From NCBI GenBank assembly GCA_025529335.1, contig JAMYHX010000484.1:1-32522 (forward strand): a stretch of DNA of 32,522 bases. The letters run 5' to 3'. The position numbers were made by a program, and so were the translations under genes. Shown in pieces: positions 11,573 to 20,653 of this stretch. The number at the start of each line of letters is the position of its first letter. The first letter of the stretch is position 1. The notes beneath the pieces were generated by a model. It worked only from the letters and a program-made list of their open reading frames with translations. It made no database searches and had not been told where the DNA came from. This DNA is from Rhizopus sp. PT2906 (lineage: Eukaryota > Mucoromycota > Mucoromycetes > Mucorales > Rhizopodaceae).

Positions 11573-12579
11573 TTTTCGTTTTACACTCTTTTACTCTCCT
11601 TACATATAATTAGTATCTGTAAATAATAAACCTATCATGTAAATATAGAACTACAGTCCAAACAATAATACTCTTTTTATACACTTTTCCAAATCAAACG
11701 CAGAGTCGCAGTTGTCCAAATATCTTTTCACATAATGATAAATGTATTCACAAAGAAGCTTTATTCTACAAGAAGAACTTGGTCGATCTATCCCCTATAT
11801 AGACACTTCATCTTTCTTAGTCCATGTTTTCTATTCAAAAACGAGCCGTAAAGATGAGCAGGAGCCATATCGCTGATATGTAAGTGTACGTTCTTCAGAT
11901 CGATGGGTTTCATATTTACCCACTTTGTGTGTTTTGACAAGCAAGCAGAACTGTGAATTTATTGCTGCGGATACTGATGCTGATATCCGCTGTTTTCTAA
12001 GTGTGCATGTACCACATACACAAGCCAGGAAAAGGCTTGATTTTTTCAAAGCTCATGTTTGAATTTTAAACGCAGGGTATAAATAGTGATTGTCTGCATA
12101 TTCTCAATAGAGTACGGTTAAACAATCTTTTATTAAATCCAATTGGGCATGAGGCACTTCTGATACTAAATTTTTCTGGGCAAGTTCAACAAAGTGGGGG
12201 GGGGGTGTACAATGTGGCGGGAGTGGGAAGGTACTGGTAGTGGAAAGAGGAAGCATACAATCTAACGGGGGTGGGTAGAGGGAGATAATCACTATTGACA
12301 TGCTTGATATAAATCACTATAATACTCTATATCCTACGGTAGAGTATACATTCTGCTTCTATCGCGTCTGATGATAAATAATCATATTAACCACATTAAA
12401 TCATGCTGACAATATTGATATTCACACGTCTTATTTTTAAAAACAATAATAATTTGCAAGACATCGACTTATTGCTTTTTTTCAATAATAACGTTGGATA
12501 CAATAGTTTCTTTGTACAAGTAGCGTTCTTCTGTAATGCTTTTTTAAAAAACCAAACAATGTGCTTTTAGATACTTTTC
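11573..12579. other. Repeat-rich intergenic DNA with a G-rich tract
   Basis: It contains the 3' UTR of the transporter and AT-rich DNA. A distinct G-rich block lies at 12193-12283 with runs of ten, three, three, five, three and three G. On the minus strand, reading through about 12060-12190 gives a protein-like stretch (HAQLDLIKDCLTVLY) with no recognisable family, perhaps a relic. No intact gene is seen. Confidence 0.4.
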
Positions 12580-13107
12580 TGTGAATACTTGTCTAAGGCG
12601 CTTCGTCACATCGTCCAAGACAACTGATAGGTTCTCATCACTGCGCTTGAGAATGACCTGTTTGTGCTCCTCATTGAGAATGCGTGGACGGTCGGTCTTT
12701 TTTCATTTCTTAAAAATACTATCAGGATTTCTCTTGTACTGTTCTGCCCAATTTGCGCTGTACGCACGTAGATTCCCAGTTGTTTTGCAGCAGCAGCCGC
12801 GCTCAAGCACTTCTCAAATAACAACCTGAAGAGCCATACTTTGTCCTGGTCAGTGTATCGTGTATAGTTACGCGTAATTGATGTTTTTCCCCATAACAAC
12901 ATTAATATCATGTGTTGTCTCATCTTCCACCTGGATGACCTCTATTGGTTTGTTTCCTTCAGGAGGCTTTTGAGCTAAGTACTATGTATAAGAGCTCAGT
13001 GTTTCAAGACGAAGCTGGCCCTTATCGACGATATAATCCACTATTTCAGATCTTCCATATTTCTCGACAACAGATCCTTTATCATTTTCATATAATTGAA
13101 TATTCAT
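12580..13107 (-). pseudogene. Decayed Tc1/mariner-like transposase, N-terminal part only
   Basis: An ATG at 13107 opens a frame interrupted by TAG at 12982-12984 and TAA near 12868. The next segment, in a shifted frame, is the recognisable helix-turn-helix DNA-binding region, with TDQDKVWLFRLLFEKCLSAA and AAAKQLGIYVRTAQ. One lost base then shifts the frame again into WAEQYKRNPDSIFKK, a stop, and RPRILNEEHKQVILKRSDEN. The pattern resembles the N-terminal HTH pair of Tc1-like transposases common in Mucorales genomes (from memory). No DDE/DDD catalytic domain follows downstream, so only the front third remains. Several stops and shifts make activity impossible. Confidence 0.75.
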
Positions 13108-14089
13108 GATGATTTAGTTTACTATGTGTTTTCGGAATAAAGAAATAGACGGAACGCTTGCCACGTACAACAATACCTTTTTGTCATTCGATTTGTTAGC
13201 GAAGACGAGTTTATTTTTCCTGAACTTATTTTTACAAATCAGGTGCATTCATTTTTCCATCCGGCGAATTTTACTTTCTGGAAGAAGCGTATAAACAAGT
13301 TTATTTAGTGTGCGCGCAGATAATAAAAACCGTCTATTATTTTAAAGCGACTATACTTGAAATATTTGTGAGACCCAGATTATCCGAGATAGCTCTTCAT
13401 CGGTCTATGAAAAATGAATACAATTTATTGAGACTAATCCTAAGAGTGCCCTTGAATGGGTGAACAAATGAAATATGACCGATATTGATTTTAGATAAAG
13501 TTAGTCATTTTAAAAATTCTGCTAGTAGCTTTAAAAATACAAGTTGCTCTGTACCAAGGACTCATTTTGGGAAATCTTCAAAGGTTATCTCGGATATGCG
13601 GACCTTAATATGTTCTCTTAAACGGAACAATAGTAATCAATATGGAAATAACCTGTTAATTAATGGATGCTCCTTGAAACGACTGTTGGAAGGTTTGATT
13701 GTATTAGTCAACCTAAGGATTATATTTGGTAGCTACAGCGAGCAATGCGATCGCCAGAAACAAAGGGAGAGGGCATCTATCGCCGAAGAGCCAGTGAACC
13801 AAATAAAGCTATTCCCAGAGTCATTGAGGACCGGCTTCAAGACACTTCCATGACCGAATTGCCATGTCAGGCAAGTGTCACTAAGGACCTAATGCCCCTA
13901 ATAAATTGACGGAAAGAGTCAAGGGAATGTAAGCTGCTCCGTCATGGTTATTATGTTGTTGATACAGAGCTTAGCTTGTTCCTGTTTCAGATATATCTTT
14001 CAAACAGTAATGCTACAGGAACCTATCATTTACTGAGACACAAAGAAGTTGAACGTCATTGTATTACCTTTAATAAAGCAAAGTGCATT

Positions 14090-14091
<2 letters not shown>
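13108..14091. other. Repeat-derived DNA, possible retroelement debris
   Basis: A frame at 13485-13853 (+) is open but begins at TTG and has no recognised domain. In another frame, about 13765-13907, a stretch reads protein-like (ending RVIEDRLQDTSMTEL) and loosely recalls the gag/protease linker of Ty3-type elements. I cannot confirm it. A 12-bp inverted match (TATCCGAGATAG) occurs at about 13381 and 13584. Confidence 0.25.

Positions 14092-14127
<36 letters not shown>
14092..14127. repeat. Poly-T run of about 36 nt
   Basis: This is an uninterrupted T run. On the minus strand it would be a poly(A) run directly after 14128 and above, as at the 3' end of a reverse-transcribed insert. Confidence 0.9.
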
Positions 14128-14131
<4 letters not shown>

Positions 14132-14393
14132 AAGTTTTATTACGAGCAACATCGACGTCAACAAAGACGTTATAAACTTGGTTCAAGAAATGAAAACCAA
14201 TATTTATCAAAAACTTGAAATCGACAATGCTGCAATGAATCTTATCTTTGTCTACAACCACTATGGATAATACAAAATAGGAAAAGAGGTTTCTAATGAG
14301 AAACAGCTCGAGTTTGATAATGCAAGAATGATTGAACAGTACTTGAAAAAGAGAAAGAAAGAATTCATTCAAGTATTAAATAATATTTATTGA
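14128..14393 (+). pseudogene. Coding-like fragment of unknown family with one stop
   Basis: Directly after the poly-T run, one + frame reads as a helical, charged protein segment of about 80 residues. It includes NIDVNKDVINLVQEMKTN, then an in-frame TAA near 14267, then a further stretch with MIEQYLKKRKKEF, ending at TGA near 14391. No start codon is evident. The amino-acid composition is unlike random AT-rich translation. I do not recognise the family. It may be a fragment of a transposon gene. Confidence 0.3.
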
Positions 14394-14422
14394 TTTAAGT
14401 TATGTATTGTCGAAATACTTTT

Positions 14423-16346
14423 TTACCATAAAAACTTCAAGTCTACACCGTTTTGGTCTTCCATGTCTTTATCAATCTCTTTTTCAGCGTAAGCAGCCAG
14501 TGCTCTACGCCAATGGACAGCGTATGCTTCATCGTCACAGTAAATAAACATCTTTCCTTCTAACCCTTCAGCATCATCAAAATGGATATCTTCATCACCG
14601 ACCGTAGCCTTTAAGCGGTCAAATTGAAGCATAATTCCTGTCTTTCGAGCAATACCCACGTTTTCGCAGTCGTCTAGTGTAGGTTTCTTGACGGACTGTA
14701 ATGGTAATAAAGATATTTTATGAAGTGGGTCCTTTGTTAACTATAAAACTAAAAGTAAGAAAAAAAAAGGGAGAATGAATGCGCATAAAATGTACCTTGT
14801 ATGTAAAGTCATAAAGAATTAACTGATCGCCATCCATAGTCACCCAATACCGTTTCCATATCTTTAAAGATGTATGAGAATACTGATGTTATATTATATG
14901 TGTATATGTGCTTACCGGATGAGCCACACCTCGGGTGTAGATTGTAAGATAGTCTCCATCTTGACAGTGTAGTTGCGACGCCATGACAAGATTAGGGTCT
15001 TGAGTGATATAACCACTTTGTGCGCTTTCGCAAGTCAGTTCTGAATAGTTTTCTGTAAGTGTATAAGCCCAAGGAAACTTTTGAACCGATGGAGGCAGTT
15101 CCTCGACGATCTTGACATCCACAACGAGCTCGATATTAAACCACTTGAACAACCCAGGTCGACGATCGTTTATCTTGGTCAACTTGAATCGTGTGATGCC
15201 ATGGTGTTTGATGTCTTGTTTATGTTCAAACGTGAGCACGGCATAGCCTGTGTCAGGTAATTCAGTCTTTTGTGTGATTGGCCAGATTCCGATTTTGGCT
15301 AATCCATCTCGAAGTCGTGTATTAGAATACCGTGCGGCAACGGCAAAAGTCAAAGAAAAGGGTTCCTGCACTTCTCTGCATATAACGATATAAATATTCA
15401 AGCAATGTCAAAAGAAAAGGCTTAACTTACAGTCTCATCACGTCTTCTTGAGGTCGATCTGCGCTCAAGTTTTTACCAATTTTTCGTAGGTTACCTCGAT
15501 GAACAGCGTGTTGTAATCCATTATGATATACGGTCAACTCATAGTTACAGTCTAAAAATGTTATAATTCAACATAAGAAAAATGAGAAAAGTAATGCTAC
15601 TTACCGCGCTCAGATCCTACATTGATAATCTGCATCACTATTGAACAAGTATCTTTGTCAACATGTGCGTTTTCATTAGGAAACAAAAAAAATACCTCTA
15701 CAATGCATAATTCTCTTTGGAGCTACAAAGATCTTTTTGCCCAATCTTCCAACTGATTGTGATTGTTCTTTCATTTGATTCCTAATTAGAAAACATTATA
15801 TAAATGAAGCATTTCTTACAAAATAACTTACTTGATAAACGAATAATGATCACCAGCCGATCCATACAGAAATTTCTTATCATCAATCGTCATCGTTCTT
15901 TCATCTTCTTCGTCTTCTTCGTCTTCTTCGAGTGTAAGGTCACTGTGAGCAATTTGCAAATGGGAGAGGTGATTCTGCAGGTTAGACTGCAGACGAATCA
16001 TATTCTCGGTTGCTGATTGATACTTTTTAGACATCATTGCTCCAAAATTTTGCATAGGTGGTGACGAGAGCAGCTTTTGAACGGGTTGGCCTATCCATGT
16101 TGTGGTTCGCTTGAGATGCATCTGACCCTTACTAAATGCACGTGTCATCTTTTGTGATGCACGAGGATGCTTGGGCAGTGGGGGCAGGGGACGATCTTCA
16201 ATGCTGCTCAGATTAGGGCATGTTTGACTCTTTTTTGCTTGTCTAGGAGGCTTTGTTTCATCCAGTTGAATAAGAGGGGTTACCTTTTGAGACGTGTGTC
16301 TTCTAAACGGTCCCCACATAAGATTGTCGTTAGGTCGAATGTACAT
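14423..16346 (-). CDS. PH-domain protein, anillin/Bud4-like
   Basis: Seven exons on the minus strand (15832-16346, 15696-15781, 15605-15637, 15431-15551, 14916-15375, 14796-14861, 14423-14695) join to 517 aa. The N-terminal 170 residues are polar, with a proline motif (DRPLPPLPKHP) and an acidic run (LEEDEEDEEDE). The middle, about 180-395, is C2-like beta-rich sequence with KKIFVAPKR and INVGSERDCNYELTVYH. The C-terminal about 400-505 is a pleckstrin-homology domain: IWKRYWVTMDGDQLILYDF starts it and a WRRALAAY helix ends it. This order, with an upstream C2-like part and a terminal PH domain, is that of anillin, Mid1 and Bud4 scaffolds at division or septation sites. That assignment is inference. 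The ATG at 16346 is the first in frame; an upstream exon is possible. Intron 6 is 100 nt, twice the usual length. Confidence 0.78.
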
Positions 16347-16570
16347 TTGCACAAAGAAAAAGAAAAAGTGAGAGAATGAAGGAGACCCCCTTCTTTTCGA
16401 ACAGATTCTTAAAGATATAAAACATTTTTGAGTATTTGGTCGGTTTTCTTATTTTAGACATATAAAGGAGACGAATGTTACCGCGCGCGGGTGGAAGACA
16501 GAATAGATACATACATGCGTGTTATGATGAATGTATGCAAGTTTTATTAAATATTTCTTTCTTTCCTTGT

Positions 16571-17642
16571 CTAATGAATGATGATATTGTGTTCCGGATT
16601 GCATTCAATCTCAACGCTTTTAATGGTGGCAGTAATTTCATTACCAAGTCCATTCCACTAAGGGGAGGAGGGATTGATTAGAGTTGATGAAAGAAATTAA
16701 AAATTTCCCTTACCTCGATAGGTCCATGAGCCCAATCGGCTGTACCACTTTGTCTACTTCCATCCCATAAGCCTATTTGGACACGACTATAAAGAATTTA
16801 GATATTTAGTTACAAAAAATCAATATACTTACGCTGGGGATGTAGGATATTCTCCATTGGCTTCTTGTCGACTTTTGGTTCTAATGATCTTACCATTAAC
16901 AGACCATTTGATTTGTTCTGGAGACCTTTTGAGAGCATGGCGTGAATTTATGAGAGGGAGAGATGGTTTCTTTATATGTTACCAGTCAATTTCATATGTA
17001 TGGAATTCCGATGATATAGAACCATCTACTTCATGTTCGCCTCCATTCTTTCCATAGACAATATTTTTACCCCAGAAATAGTTGGTTCTAATAAATGCTT
17101 TCATTATAATGCTGCATATATGAAAACAAACGAACAACTTACTGCACTTGCTCGTTTAAGCCATTTCCTTCGCCCAATAACTCATAATCGATTTCATCCT
17201 TGTCGTCAGCAATCAGGATCATCGCAGTGACTGCTCCTCCTACCTTTGCTGACTTGAGAGTGACAGAGAACCGGCCGTATAGCATGTAGGTTGATGCGTT
17301 GAATGTGGCACCTTCCCCTTCAGCGTCATTATATGCAAGCTCTAAAGTCAAATTAATCAGAAGGATCTGTTATACACATATATATATATTCAGACACGTA
17401 CTCTTTGATGAGCTAGAGTCAATCAATCTAGTGAATCTCTCAGGACGCAACAGCTTAAGCTTCAACCCTTCTGGCGTCATCTCCCATGTCCTGGTTGCAC
17501 CTCTGACCTCAGTCCATCCATCGATTGACTTGGTGAAATCCGTATGATAGCTTCTACAAATGGGCTTTTCGTCACGAATGTTGATAACTCCTGCCTTAAC
17601 GGACAATACAAGAACATAAACTAAAAGACTGAAGAACAGCAT
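16571..17642 (-). CDS. Secreted GH16 family enzyme, CRH-like wall glucanosyltransferase
   Basis: Six exons on the minus strand (17402-17642, 17143-17341, 16983-17087, 16833-16925, 16714-16786, 16571-16657) give 265 aa. Residues 1-17 are a signal peptide. The catalytic motif DEIDYE lies at about 129-134, so E130 would be the nucleophile and E134 the acid/base. VQTNYFWGK follows, as in CRH proteins, then IDWSPEQIKWSVNG and VQIGLWDG, which line the substrate cleft. CRH enzymes join chitin to beta-glucans in the fungal wall. Here there is no chitin-binding domain and no GPI-anchor signal; the protein ends soon after a VEIEC motif, so it is predicted to be soluble and secreted. A minus-strand TATAAAAG at 17716-17723 and a GA/CT-repeat leader precede the ATG. 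Confidence 0.9.
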
Positions 17643-17715
17643 GAATTAATTAAAGATAAATACGAGAGAGAGAGAGAGAGAGAGAAAGAAAGAAAGGAAA
17701 AGGAGAAATCATTCT

Positions 17716-17723
17716 CTTTTATA
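17716..17723 (-). promoter_or_regulatory. TATA box of the GH16 gene
   Basis: TATAAAAG on the minus strand lies 73 nt upstream of the start codon. The leader between them is a pure (CT)n/(CTTT)n tract on the coding strand. Confidence 0.55.
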
Positions 17724-17864
17724 CTTTTTCATATGAAGACATGGACAAGGAGAAAGAGAGAGGAGAATGTGAAATATCCAGGTAATAAAAGTATCTCATA
17801 CTCCTTTCTATTATATTACTGTTGTTGTTAAATTGTTCCAAAATCTACATTATTTATTAGCAGT

Positions 17865-18130
17865 TTAGTTATCTTCAGGGACAGCCCAGTATTTGCCAGC
17901 GATGGGAATCTTGCTCAAGAGATCCTTCTTTACTAAGGGAATGTCAGAACCGAAGAGAAGAACAGCAGAACCAGCAGCAGCACCCCAGGTAGCAAGACTA
18001 GGAGCACTATGTATAAAATGATCAGTTTATACATGTATTTCTTTTCTAATTGTGTAAATTACACTTTAATGAGCTTTTCAGGTGTAACGAAAGAGAAGTA
18101 GGGATTGGTGACGATTTTGGAAACAGGCAT
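17865..18130 (-). CDS. qcr10: Cytochrome bc1 complex subunit 10 (QCR10)
   Basis: Two exons, 18063-18130 and 17865-18006 (56-nt intron), give 69 aa. The order matches yeast Qcr10: a short N-terminus (MPVSKIVTNPYFSFVTPEKL), then APSLATWGAAAGSAVLLFG, which forms the single transmembrane helix, then SDIPLVKKDLLSKIPIAGKYW, equivalent to the yeast segment ending in KKIPLLG. Qcr10 is a small peripheral subunit of respiratory complex III in the mitochondrial inner membrane. It is too short to be called by length-based gene finders. The splice restores IKVAPSL in frame. It lies 3' to 5' away from the transposon relic, whose first codons begin only about 120 bp from this start. Confidence 0.88.
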
Positions 18131-18203
18131 TTTGTAAAGACGTTTAAAGAAAAAAAAAAAACTGTTCTTTACAGCCCCTAGCTTCGGGGTGTATAGCCAG
18201 CAA

Positions 18204-18214
18204 AATGATGACGT
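18204..18214 (-). promoter_or_regulatory. Promoter word ACGTCATCATT upstream of QCR10
   Basis: On the minus strand this 11-mer lies about 75 nt upstream of the QCR10 start. It holds a TGACGT core on the other strand, like an ATF/CREB half-site. The same 11-mer, in the same orientation relative to the gene, lies upstream of PDH E1 alpha (20509-20519). Confidence 0.35.
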
Positions 18215-18248
18215 ACTTGATATTTTGCAATTTTTGCAATTTTTATAA

Positions 18249-20341
18249 TACAACTTATACAAATCAACACAGCATCTCTTTCTGGAAATAGCGTATCAAA
18301 GAAAAGTAATCCTGTCTGAGAGCTTAGTTTTAGAGCAATACACGCCCTTTCCTAGGAAAACTACTGTCGATATTGATTCTTGGAAGAATATCATTGAAAA
18401 TTCGCCTGCCCATCATTCAATATGTTGGATTCATGAGAACAAGACGAATGGTGATATGTCTACTCTAAACGACGAAGACCAACCTATGCCAAAGCGCGTA
18501 ACAAGAAAAAGCATAATTTGGAAAATGAAATACATTTACCATAGAGCTAGGATCTATAAGAGTTGTGCTGGTGTACAGACAAAAGATGAATCATCTAAAA
18601 GCCGGCCAATTCAGAAACCAAGCAAGAAGATCGATTGCAGATGCTATGTTACTGTCACCTGCTATTTCGTAACACTTAATCAGGTCACCATTAAGCTTCA
18701 TAATGAGCATAATCATCATATTGAAAGCCTTGATAATATCTCTTTTTTGCCTTTATCGGATAATACAAAGGAAGCTATATTGCAAAAGTTACGTGAAAGC
18801 TATGGTAGAAGAGACACAAGAGCTTCGATTCAACGTCATTTTAATGAAGAGATAAGAGACCTTTTTCCTGAAGCTGCTAATTCATCCTTTTCAGTATATG
18901 TTGTGCACCGTGATCAGTTTGTCCACTCAGAAGATCGTTATGATATATATAAAAAGGCTCAAGAACTATTGTATAAAAACACAGCGATCAGAAAGAATCG
19001 ATCAAGCTCTGGTTGAAAGATCTTCAGCAACAATGAGGTTACTTTGCCTATATTGCTCAAGGTTTCGAACAGAGCTATAAATTCGGCTTTGTTTCTCTGA
19101 CAAAGGCAACAATTACTTCGAACTGAATCATTTTGCCTGGAATTCATGCGTTGGTGTGCTGCTTGCCAACTACAAATGTTCACCAATATGGAAACGAACA
19201 ACTATATTGAGGGTTGTCATAACCAATTGAAGACAAATTATTTACAAAGAAGACTAGATCTCTTAATCTTTATCTTGGTTGATGATGTTCATACCGATTT
19301 TATGCACAATACCGCAAGGATGGCCGCTAATATCGGACGTATGAGCTCAAAAACTAGAGGGGCAAGAAAGAGAGTAATTAAAGTGTGATGAAGTTGAAGG
19401 TATGGTGTCACCCACCGACTTTTAAAGTCAGTTACTAGTGACACTGTGTCATGAATGGCTGCCTTCAAATCAGTTTTCTAAACAGTATAAATACTGTCTT
19501 GTTTTTGGTTCTCTAAGGAAAAAATTATTCATTGCAACAACAATAAATCCTTTATATATTTTTATAAAGTAAAATTCCCTTTTCCCCTTTCTCTATTTTC
19601 TTTAATTCTGATTTTGGTATAACATTTATATTACCTGTCAGAGCATTTTCAAACTCCTACTTTTATTTACCTTGTTTGTCTTTTATCACTCAATTACCTA
19701 TTTGATCTATTAAAGATCTGATGGTCACTACAAAGCGAACCCTTAACGCCAAATTTACACTTAGGAATCAAACAAATTATACACTATTCTACATTAGGAA
19801 AAGAAATTAGTGAGCTAGTGTTAGAATATATGGTGCAGAAGGTGTACATCAATGTAGAAGTTTGCTATATTGTCAAGTCTTTCACAGCCGGAGTTGTATA
19901 CAACACCTCAACTGAACAAAGAATGGTGGCTGCTTATAAGTATATAGACTTTCAACGAAGCAGATGTGGTTGTAAGCATATGTATTTGGTTTATAGATTT
20001 GATAAATGATGTGTGGTTTACGGTCAAGGTAGATTGTCATGACAGTAATAGAAGAAGTACTATAGTAGTACTTACGATATTATCTAGAATTGACTTTAGC
20101 TTGGGAATTCATACTTATCCAGAATACAGTGAAGAATGATGATAGGGAAAACCCTGATATATTTCAAGCAGAAGTATCTTCAGAAGCTAAGAGTAGAACG
20201 GATAGGTTGTTGACAAATACCACAAATGTATGCAGACAGGCTTTAGAAAGTCGTATAAATTTGACTTTTGCAAATAGTAACAGACTGTCACGAATATAAA
20301 ATGAACAAAGACAATTGTTGTCAGCTAATGAAGAGATGTAA
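18249..20341 (+). pseudogene. Broken MULE (FAR1-type) transposase lacking its catalytic core
   Basis: The frame is open from 18249 without ATG until 18456. It runs to a stop at 19016, through WTPF-like YTPFPRKTTVDIDSW, a zinc-finger-like region with KKIDCRCYVTVTCYF and NEHNHH, and a helical part. A frameshift continues into SIKLWLKDLQQQ and FEQSYKFGFVS. Then roughly 150 residues expected to carry the DDE motif are absent. Sequence resumes with NNYIEGCHNQLKTNYLQRRLD (19197-19258) and runs to about 19388. About 430 bp of foreign-looking DNA follows. A further part holds CGCKHMYLVYRF, the end of a SWIM zinc finger, and a C-terminal helical tail runs to 20341 with one stop at about 20298. The parts match the order of Mucorales MULE transposases known to me from memory. 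It is dead and lies wholly between QCR10 and PDH E1 alpha. Confidence 0.8.
19389..19817. mobile_element. Insert inside the MULE relic with LTR-like signals
   Basis: This stretch interrupts the transposase reading. It carries GTGTCAC near 19402, a palindrome GACTTTTAAAGTC, GTGACAC followed by TGTGTCAT, then TATAAATA at 19486-19493 and AATAAA at 19542-19547. TATA and poly(A) signals only about 50 nt apart recall a solo LTR of a retrotransposon. A TG...CA boundary pair with target-site duplication could not be found, so the type of insert is uncertain. Confidence 0.3.
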
Positions 20342-20653
20342 CTTCCATCAAATATCAATATGCAAATACGAAGAAGTTGTATAAAATAAAAAATATCGTT
20401 TTTTTTTTTTTATTTCTAAAACATACAAATCAGTCATTCGAAGACTTAAACTTCAAAAGGAGGAGCCTTTGGGCAGTGAAGGCGCCACTGTGTTTGATCC
20501 TCGGGTACACGTCATCATTGTGGTGTGCAGTACGAGAAAGGCTTGGGGAATTCAGCCAATCAAAAAATGTTTATAAAAGTTCCCCAAAAAAATACTCTAC
20601 TTTTCCGGGCTTCTATATTTTTTTTGAAAAAAATCTTTTCTTCCACACTCAAG
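20342..20653 (+). promoter_or_regulatory. Promoter of PDH E1 alpha
   Basis: The region contains the 11-mer ACGTCATCATT at 20509-20519, a CCAAT box at 20556-20560 and TATAAAAG at 20572-20579, followed by a T-rich leader. CCAAT boxes (HAP complex) are usual in fungal respiratory-gene promoters; the actual factor is inference. Confidence 0.55.

Noticed and set aside
13485..13853. 122-codon open frame as a gene
   Set aside because: It starts at TTG, not ATG, contains no recognised domain and lies among transposon debris.
15696..15781. Second exon of the PH-domain gene in an alternative frame (TITISWKIGQKDLCSS)
   Set aside because: It looks protein-like, but no donor with the needed phase exists before its TAG. 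The other frame joins both neighbouring exons in phase.
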